DNA from: Rosa chinensis
Taxonomy: Eukaryota > Streptophyta > Magnoliopsida > Rosales > Rosaceae
DNA: 64,000 nt
Reading direction: 5' to 3'
Assembly: GCF_002994745.2 (NCBI RefSeq)
Contig: NC_037094.1
Span: forward strand, 6,432,001 to 6,496,000
The first letter of the stretch is position 1; every line of letters starts with the position of its first letter. Below, piece after piece: positions 56,096 to 64,000 of this stretch. Made by a program: the position numbers and the translations under genes. Below the pieces are notes generated by a model. The model was not told where the DNA came from, searched no databases, and saw only the letters and a list, made by a program, of their open reading frames with translations.

Positions 56096-58680
56096 AAAAA
56101 CGAAAATTTCTTTTCAGTCATTGCATAAACCAAGCTTGTCCTACTTGGCTTATTTTGCTTGCTTAAAGCTCATTTGCAATTGTGATTAAGCATCAGTACT
56201 CCTACATTTTGAGTATGCACTTTGATATGAGCTTTTTATTACATTACTAATGTCCGGTGATTGATGATATTTTGAAGTTGCAATCAACCTATTTAGTTTT
56301 TATACTAGCAGTAGACAATCACCCATCACAAACATACATCACGTATCTGTGTTAATATGGTTACCTATCTCATGATCACAGTAAATCAGCTTCGATTTTG
56401 CCTTCACGTAGTTGAAATAGAATTCAAACTGGCATGTGCCACTTGCTCACAAGGACTAAACATCCTTGCAAATGACATAGGTGCTAAACTTGTCATATTT
56501 TCATTGCATACATGATCTGCTATGCCTTTATTCAATGCCATCTATCAATAGCATAATACACTTGTATGTTAAGCTCTTCTTACCTCTTAATTTATCTGGC
56601 TCACTGACATGTATACGAAGCTATGGACACCGTGTGCCCAGTATTCTCTTATCAATCACCTGCTAGACATGCTTTCTCATATCCTCACATGTATATATGT
56701 CTTTTAACTTATGTACATGGTGTCATCAAGATTGCTGTGCATTTCTAGCTTCTGTAGTTTGAAAGATACTCATGCTTCTAACTATATATTTTATGGGCTT
56801 GGGCATATGTACATAAATATAAGCTGTTGCATATATGTTGTCAGTATGGTATACATTCCAAAACGTACGCAGACTTTATACAGCAATACTGAGCCTTGGC
56901 ATATATTTGACCTAGAAGTATGCATATGCATTTTGCCTAAACAATCTAGGCTATATCCCGGGCACTCACCATCTAGCTACTTAGCTACACATATATATTG
57001 CTCATTGCAAACTTTCGTGTACGCATTTAATTGGTGCTTAATTCACTTGCCTCCATCATTATCAAAATTGGCATGCCTCAATTAGTCTGCTGCACAAGCA
57101 ACTTGGCTCCTTATTCATATCATAGTCACGAGCATGTTCGATGTGGTCAATCAGTGTCTAGATGGCTTATATAAAAAGTATTTTAATTTACCATTTATAT
57201 AAATTACATTGCACCCCTTGAATGCACTACCATTTGTTAGCGACTTAGAGTGAGTCCTGGCTTAATGTTAGGAATATAATATATTGTAATTATTTCGTAG
57301 TTAATACTTACCTATTGTATTCTTGTAATATTCTTTATATACCTCCACTGTGAGATGAATCTAATATCAGACAATTCATTCTCTCAATCTCGTTATATTT
57401 GACTCCATTGCTATCCGGTACATACATTTTACAAGCATTTAATATTATTACAATATTATATGCTAATCATTTACTTCATTTTATATTAAAGGATACATAA
57501 TCACCGATCACCTCTCCAATTAGTGAAATCATCATCCTTCTACTACGGAAACTTCACTGGAGCAATGAAGTGTCATGCTTGGACAACTCCAACATGATTT
57601 GGGTACTTATGGTGATTCCAATTCAAACCCATTCCAATTGGCATAAGATAAGTAAAACACTACATCTCATTTTTTATGCTCTTGCCCTTAGAGCTATTGT
57701 CATATCAAAGCCATGGTTTTTATGTTTCAATGATCTTTAAAGCATGCTTCTAACTTGTATCAATTTTAGTATCACACCTACTATGATTACATGCTATTGC
57801 CATGCCTTAACATGTCTCCTACAACCCTTAAGCATGTTTACAAAAATGCAAAAATGTTATTAACAACTTTACTAATTAAGTACATGCTATATACATGCCA
57901 TGCTTATATCAATTTAATGTGACACTCACTTAAAACAAACTATGCCATGCTTGAAACGTTGTGACACTTGTGACTTAGTTAAACTTGTTCGAGTTACGAC
58001 TTGCTTGGGCCACGCCCCGCATGCTCACACAGCGCCTACCCGCTCAACTACACTTAACTTGCTCGATCACAATCCAACTTGCTTGAATATATCCAACATG
58101 CTTTAGTTAAGCTCCAAGTTCATAATGCTTCATATATTCATTGAGAGCTACTCCCAAATTTTATATGGACACCAATTACACTTGCTGCTATCTATTAGGC
58201 ATGTTACATGGCTATAAGATCCACATATATGACTTGCTATGCTTAGTTGTGATTGTTTATACAATTAGCAAACTTTACATATACTCTATATGTAAGCATA
58301 TTTTGTCAAGCCTCCAGGCACCATACTTTGTCAAACTCTCCATACGAGAAAAAGACCTAAAACCGGTCTAGACTCCAAGAGTCTATGGTCCAGACCAACC
58401 ACCAAGCGGTAAGGCAACGCCTCATAATGACGATGACCGCTATGCGGCATCGCAGTCAAGCTTTTCTTCTTAGGAAAAGAGTAAAATGACAGGTTAACGC
58501 AGCCAACGGTACTAATCAAAAGATTAGGTTCGCTACCTAACACCCACTGCTTAAACCCAGCTCCCTTCATCAAACAATTTTCCGACCATACGGAGGTCTA
58601 TAGCTAGGAGTGGGCGACTCCTTGGATGGCCTAATAGGGGCCCGCCTGAAAAGGCAACGAGGATGAGGAGACGACTTTAA
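56096..58680. other. Old retroelement-like DNA, no gene recognised
   Basis: AT-rich, catgc/tgcttg-rich DNA without reliable coding. It probably continues the element that begins before 54130. It contains an LTR-like fragment (57264-57400). Confidence 0.4.
57264..57400 (+). mobile_element. Copia-like LTR fragment
   Basis: Begins tgttaggaatataatatattg, has a TATA-like tctttatatacc and ends with cattctctcaatctcgtta, a typical short copia LTR layout. No target duplication or internal domain is seen, so it is a solo or truncated LTR. Confidence 0.45.
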
Positions 58681-58777
58681 CCACAAAATGGTTCTGTCTC
58701 AAATTTTTTTAGCGGACGAATTCTCAGCTTTTGAAGACAAATTGATTTCGTCCCTAAATGGGTTTTCTCTAGTAGTG
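58680..58777 (-). mobile_element. CACTA (En/Spm-type) transposon terminus
   Basis: Read on the minus strand from 58777 the sequence starts cactactagagaaaaccc and continues with gggacgaaat and gaattcgtccgc subterminal motifs, the signature of a CACTA end. The opposite terminus was not found, so the element is truncated or split. Only the right end is certain. Confidence 0.65.
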
Positions 58778-59158
58778 AACCTCACACAGGCTCAATACCT
58801 TATACATTAGGACCCAGATTGCCTTGAGCTAAGCCCAAGCCCGAAGGCCTAAGCCTAAATCAAGTCTTTCTTAGCAAGAAAGCTCCCCTACCCCATCAGC
58901 CCAAAGTTGAGCCCAAGCCTAAACCCAAGAAAACGGATGAGGGGCCTCCCTGCACTGCTGCTCTGTTGCCTCCGCCACCGTCATGTCCTCCGGCGGCAAA
59001 CCTTTTGACCACAACATCAGATCGAGTGCAGGAATTCACAGAAACATGAGCCCGCCGCCTTGCCTCCCTGAATTGACCGATCGCGCTGCTTCCTATCTAA
59101 AGCACATGCACGCCGCTTGTCCACACCATGACACTCGACCAAGGCCGAAAACTAGGGA

Positions 59159-61990
59159 TGTAACGTCCCAAACCGTAGACGTTGACTGATTCACTAGTTA
59201 TTGGACGATAAACGACGCTCACGTTTTACTTAAGTTTCGGTACTATTAGGGGCCTGAATAGTTGACTTTTTGTTCAGGTCAAAATTTGAGAAAGCTTTCT
59301 TGATGAAAGTTGTAGAGGACGTTAAACCAAGTTCGGGGACACGTGGCACGCTAAAATCGGAGTTGTAACGAAGAAGTTATAAGGGATTTAAGTTAGTGGC
59401 AGTTTTGTAATTTTGTAGAATTCATGTCTATAAATAGAAATCTGGACTTTTCATTTCGAGAAAGCCCCGAAAATTTCCAGCTTTCTTCCTTCTTGCCGAT
59501 GTAACTTTCCGGCGTCACCGGTGCCTCGTCCGGCCACCTATGGCCATGAAATTAGTGTCAATCTCTTTGCCTTGAAACAAGGTTTCTATCCATATATGCC
59601 TTGCACCCTATCATTCACCATAGACAACGAATTGAAGCTAACAATAGTTCGCTGTAGCAGCTAGGGTTTTCTGGAAAATTTTCCAGATTCCGGCCATCTC
59701 TGGCGGCATTTTTGGGCTTGATCGATGCGCCTCGAGACATGGATGTTATCCCTCCAAGCTTTTTTCCACAAATCGAAGTGAAATTGACGAATCGAAAGTT
59801 TGAATTTCTTGAGCACTATTCAAATTGGGTACCCACTGTGCATTTGATGTTTCAAGCAGTTCTAGGTGTTTTCTGGTTTGATGGGTAGTTGAGAAAAATG
59901 TTTAGAATGATGAGAAGGTGGTGCAATCGGATTTTGGTGGCCATCGGAGGTGGTGGCTGGCGGCTGCCACTGTAGATGATGCATGGCGGCGCGTAGAACA
60001 GTGATTTAGCTTATGTTTTTAGCTGGTTAAATCCTATAATTGATGTAGAATTTATATATGTGAGTTAGGTGAAGATTGGAGAAGTTTTGAATTGATTATG
60101 AATTTTCAAAAAGTTAGAATTTCGATTATCGATTTATGAGAATCCGACCGTCGGATATCTCTCCGTTCTGCCTCGGAACCTTTAAATTAATGAATTGGTA
60201 TTAGAGGTAAAATTTGGGTTGAATCAGAAAAGAAATGAAAATGTTGAATTATGAGGATATGACGTGGGAATCATGTTTAATTTCCGGATAGTTATTCACA
60301 AATTATAATTGTGTACAGGGCGACGTACTGAGTTACTGCTCGTTCAGGGAAACCGTTTGCATGGTCGCCTAAACAGTACTGTGAGTGGACATTTATTTTA
60401 AATTAATTGTGCATGCAGTATATTAGTATTTTCAGATTGAGATTTAATTTATAATTTGAATTATTGAGTTTATGGTTTTATGAGATTTGTTTTATTGAGT
60501 TTTATTTATGAATTACTAGGTTAGTATTGAAATTCCTTCCCGAGGGCTTTTAGTAGATTTTCGAGATAGTTATTTATGAGTTATTGAGTTGAGAAATGAT
60601 TTCGAGAAGTAATTAATTAAGAAAATATCATGAGAATGATTGATTTTGAATATCGATTTATATGAGAATATACAAGTACGAATGTTTATCAAATATTTGA
60701 GCATGATGGAATTATCGAGATTTCTTGAGTTTTGAGCTCCGCACTTATAAGCTTTGAAGTTATATTGTGAGATTTCTTTCCGAAAGCATTTATTGATTTA
60801 CCGAGTATTTGATTTATGCTTTCGAGGATTTATTGAGATGTTGAGCTTTGAGTTATCGAGATATTCTTAAGTTATGCTTTCGGTGAATTATTGAGGATTT
60901 ATTGAATTAAGGTCGGGTTTCTTTCCGAAAGCAATTATTTTAAAGAGATTGATTCCAGTTCACTGAGGAGGTAAACAAGTCAGCGCATGCATGCTTTACC
61001 TGGTCAGCAGTCCCTTCTATGTAATAGTCTGGTCGGCAGTCCATTCCAGAATATTCCGGTCAGCAGTCCCTTCCAGAATATTCCGGTCAGCAGTCCCTTC
61101 CGATGCATCATCTAGTCGGCAGTCCCCTCCATATGACATGCGGTAGTTAGTCGGCAGTCCCTCTAACTACCTATGGTTAGTCGGCAGTCCCCTCTAACCA
61201 TCACCTCCTCGTCCGGTCAGCAGTCCCCTTCGATGAGTCACTGGTCGGCAGTCCCCTCCATGTGGCATGAGATGACTAATCGGCAGTCCCCTTTAGTCAT
61301 CGTCTATTTTGGGATCTGATTTGAGATTTAAATAATTTAATGAGATGTTTGAAATATCATTATGTAATTGAGGGATTTGAGATTTTAAAGAGATTTCGAG
61401 ATGTTCTATTTTACGTGATTGAGATTTCAGTAAAGATGATGATTAAGAGTGTTTTCAAGAATTTTACTGCAAGCGAGGTTTTAGAGAATAACTTGGAAAA
61501 GCATTAAGTTTCACTTGTACATTCGAAATTACTTATTTTTCGTCCCCTCACTCTAACGATTTTCAAATGCTTTTCTCCTGAGCCCTTCTGTTTTAAATGC
61601 CTAGGTTGCAGGCCAGATTAGCTTGAGGTCGAGCGTACATGAGGTTGAGGCATAGCTGTCATAACTTCCGCATTATAAAAAGTATCGATCATTTATCTTG
61701 TATTTTATCATCTTGTATGTCCTGTGCATTAGATTGCTCTGATAACTCATGAGATTAATATTCTTAAGTTCAAAATTGTTTTGTAAAATGGGATATGTTG
61801 TGATTTAGGGAGCAGGGTGGCTCCAGAAGAATAAGGGTGGATTATTTTAGAAGTGTAAATGTCTTTCTACAGGTTTTGGGTAGTCCACTTTTAGAGGAAG
61901 TTCCGCCAAATTTTTGGTAGAATTTATTTTAAGGTGGGCCCTGCAGAGCCACTTAGGATTTCAATGTGAAATCTGGGGCGGGTCCTGTCA
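59159..61990 (+). mobile_element. 2.8-kb solo LTR with stem-loop array
   Basis: Starts tgtaacgtcccaaacc and ends gggcgggtcctgtca, flanked by aggga (59154-59158) and aagga (61991-61995), a 5-bp duplication with one change. A TATA-like ctataaatag (59429-59438) would start transcription about 30 bases later. No gag or pol domain lies inside, and no partner LTR is in the window, so it is best read as a solo LTR of a large (probably Ty3/gypsy) element. The stem-loop array lies at 60990-61301. Confidence 0.7.
60990..61301. repeat. Ten stem-loops sharing a tc(a/g)gcagtcc loop
   Basis: The core tc(a/g)gcagtcc(c/a) starts at 61004, 61033, 61060, 61087, 61116, 61151, 61181, 61217, 61244 and 61280. Each core is flanked by arms that pair with each other but differ from unit to unit. 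Examples are ggtagttag/ctaactacc (61142-61150, 61163-61171), atggttag/ctaaccat (61173-61180, 61194-61201) and gatgactaa/ttagtcatc (61271-61279, 61293-61301). Loops are 12-13 bases. Other units pair with G-U or single mismatches. Confidence 0.85.
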
Positions 61991-62404
61991 AAGGAGCCCA
62001 AGCTGGTGCAAAACCTTTTCTGGTTCCCTAAAACACCGCTGATCTATTCAAAGCAAGAATCAGGCTGAGCAATCTTCTACAGCCAAGACTCGAGCCACAC
62101 CACCCCTGCACGAGTTCGTCGACCAAACCGGCGAAAAACTACGCACAAATGTGTTTGAAGCAAGACTGAATCAAAGCCTCGAATCTTGATCAGGACCCGA
62201 TGGCGCCACCACCACTGAACTCGTAACCCTAGCTGTCGGCTAGGTTTCAGCTAGAGAGAAAAAAAAAAAACAAAACAAAAAAAAGTCCCTTTTTTTTTTT
62301 GGTCAAGTATGCTGGTGTCAAACCATTAAGAATAATGGTATAGTCTTACATGTTAAATTTTAAATATTACATAAGTTGTCATATAAAATGTAATGCATTT
62401 GATA

Positions 62405-63149
62405 TAGGGGTCATCATTTGGCCCTTCAGCCCTAAGCTCTCCGGGCGCATAGGGCCGAAGCCCGACGCGGCCTTTGCATTAGGCAGGCCAGCCTAACCTT
62501 TTTTCAAATAGAGTAGGGTATGGGCCATGAAAATGAAACTCAGCTCGGCCCGGCCCATTTAAAGCCACCCAATTAAGCCTAATAATTTTCTATTTTTATA
62601 TTTTTTAAATATGTTTTTCTTTTTTCTATAACATACAACTTATCTTTTTTTTTTTAATTGATTTCCTAAGCTTTATTTTCTTTAATTTTTCTTCCCTTTG
62701 TTAAACAACAATTAATTTTGGAAGATTTAGAGAGATAGTTAATTGAATATAACCGCCTTAACTAATATTTATAAATGTTATAACTTATAAGTTAATTCCA
62801 ATATATATATATATATATATATTAAATATGATCAACAAAAAATAATGAGTTTTATACTGCCTATATAACCATTGAGCCACATTCTGAATAATAATAATAA
62901 TAATAATGTATTTCTTTCTGTTAAACAAATTAAGGCCATTTTAGGCTCATTTCGGTCATATTTGGCCCTATTCATAAGGCAGGCCCGACCTGGCCCTTTC
63001 GGTCTTAATGGCACGGGTCTTTCGGGTGGATAAGGGTTAGCATATTTAAGCTCCGGCCTGACCCTATTAGGCCCAAAATTTTGTTGACTTTGACTAGGTC
63101 GGGCCAGGTCCGACCCTAAGTCTTGAAATTTAGGGTAGAATGACCCCTA
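62405..63149. mobile_element. hAT-like non-autonomous element, perfect 8-bp target duplication
   Basis: The target duplication atttgata is perfect at 62397-62404 and 63150-63157. The ends are taggggtcatc and, on the right, gaatgacccta-type (reverse complement taggggtcatt). Subterminal gggcc/ggccc motifs, a (TA)n run (62802-62821) and an (AAT)n run (62887-62909) lie inside. No transposase coding is seen. Confidence 0.88.
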
Positions 63150-63661
63150 ATTTGATATAGGAGAAGTAATTTACCTAGCACTATTTATAAATACGTATAC
63201 CAACAACAAACACCGCCATTGCGCCGCTAGACTAGAAACGTTTAGAGAAATTTGTTTAATTAACATGCTCTTCAAAGCCGCTGAAGAGAGAAAAAAAAAA
63301 AGGAAAAATATTGGAGATGCTCTCTATCATTCAACTTCATGTCAAGTAGAAGAAATGATTTTATTTTGGGGTATCTTCCTTGAGGTTTTTGAAGCTATGC
63401 CTGAAAGTCCATGATAGAGTTCTCTAGTTTTGTGGAAAATGTTTGCCAAAAGACCATTACATACGCCACTTTGCCTCGTGCCTGTTCCTCTGCAACGAAT
63501 TTCAAACTTACCGTGGGCATGTGGGGCTGTGAACAAGGCTGTTGAATCCCCATTGAGTTGTTCTTTTGATGTACCTTCTCCATGCTTTTGTGATGAACGT
63601 ACAACTATCCTTCTTTCCTCACAATCTTCAAGGGAGGAGGCTGGAATACAATGGCTATAAG
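63150..63661. other. Unassigned DNA near the window end
   Basis: No gene that I recognise. A minus-strand frame of about 110 codons (63342-63683) has mixed composition but resembles no family I know and runs into the neighbouring MITE. Confidence 0.4.
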
Positions 63662-63921
63662 AGCAAGTCCACCTGTGGGTCACCAGGTCACCTACTATTC
63701 ACTGATTTTTATGTGTATTTTCACTCTCTTGGTTACGGGCACAGTGTATTTCGTGTCATGGGTCGCCCTGTGTTACCCTGTGTCAATTTCTGGGTCACCC
63801 TGGTGACCTTCAAATTGACATGGTGACTCATGTCTTATTGAAAACTGTGCCTGTGACCAAAAGAGTGGAAATAAACACTAAAAAATAGTGAATAATAGGT
63901 GACCCAACTGGTGAACTTGCT
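63662..63921. mobile_element. Small MITE with agcaagtccacc-type ends
   Basis: This 260-bp element has inverted ends, agcaagtccacc on the left and ggtgaacttgct on the right. They extend imperfectly through ggtcacc, tattcact and tttttagtg-like stretches. It is flanked by ataag (63657-63661 and 63922-63926). The interior is rich in ggtgacc/ggtcacc. No coding is seen. Confidence 0.75.
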
Positions 63922-64000
63922 ATAAGTTACAGCTTGGGATAGTTATATCCTTTTGTTGAGGTGACGAATTCTCGCCCACTCATTTGTTGTGAGATACCGA

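Larger units (their letters stand above)
58778..62290. mobile_element. GC-rich LINE-like relic split by a solo LTR
   Basis: 58780-59158 and 61991-62262 share the C-rich, stop-poor composition of the retroposons at 3578 and 20864, and read as one unit if the LTR is removed. The right end is gctaggtttcagctagagag followed by an A-rich run (62263-62285). Orientation is ambiguous, because the composition matches the minus-strand elements but the A-run lies at the right. No protein domain is recognised. Confidence 0.45.

Noticed and set aside
63342..63683. 113-codon minus-strand frame near the window end
   Set aside because: It resembles no family I know, has no splice partner and runs into a MITE. 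Possibly a gene fragment, but unsupported.
1..64000. CRISPR array or bacterial operon-like features
   Set aside because: The window is plant nuclear DNA. The only regularly spaced repeats are tandem duplications, microsatellites and the LTR stem-loop array, whose cores are unevenly spaced.

Overview
This window is nuclear DNA of a eudicot plant. It has intron-bearing genes with GT/AG junctions, a tRNA-Val(AAC), families known mainly from land plants (JAZ, ALMT, WNK, PUX, WRKY, RPW8) and dense nested transposons. A Rosaceae origin is plausible from the style of the genes and repeats, but that is inference.

Layout. 1-6.3 kb is gene-poor and holds one LINE-type retroposon. 6.8-10.7 kb (+) is a LONESOME HIGHWAY-like bHLH gene of ten coding exons. 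13.5-15.5 kb (+) is an aluminium-activated malate transporter (ALMT), flanked by two diverged copies of the same upstream sequence. 17.5-19.8 kb (-) is a JAZ/TIFY repressor whose last exon is broken by a hAT-like MITE exactly at the conserved PY motif. 22.6-24.7 kb (+) is a ZNHIT2 homologue, 25.3-28.1 kb (+) a PUX10-type CDC48 adaptor, 28.6 kb (-) the tRNA, and 30.0-32.3 kb (+) a WNK8-like kinase.

33.0-37.4 kb (+) is the most unusual locus. A tandem-RPW8, NB-ARC resistance gene without LRRs runs, in matching splice phase, into partial CCCH zinc-finger exons and then a WRKYGKK-type WRKY domain. This is a candidate NLR with two integrated domains, carrying one in-frame stop near its start. A second gene at 48.9-49.9 kb (+) encodes only the tandem RPW8 part. 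A Ty1/copia element (37.7-46.6 kb), a long-TIR DNA element and a SINE with a perfect target duplication separate the two.

50.7-64 kb has no host gene that I recognise. It holds nested transposons: hAT-like elements rich in gggccgggc, a CGCTAG-rich retroelement-like tract, a 101-bp-arm foldback, a CACTA terminus, a 2.8-kb solo LTR inside a LINE-like relic, and a small MITE. The solo LTR carries a striking array of ten stem-loops that share one loop sequence but have different stems.

The genes do not form a pathway. Two observations bear on defence and hormone signalling: the RPW8/CCCH/WRKY chimera, and the JAZ gene whose jasmonate-related C-terminus was altered by a transposon.
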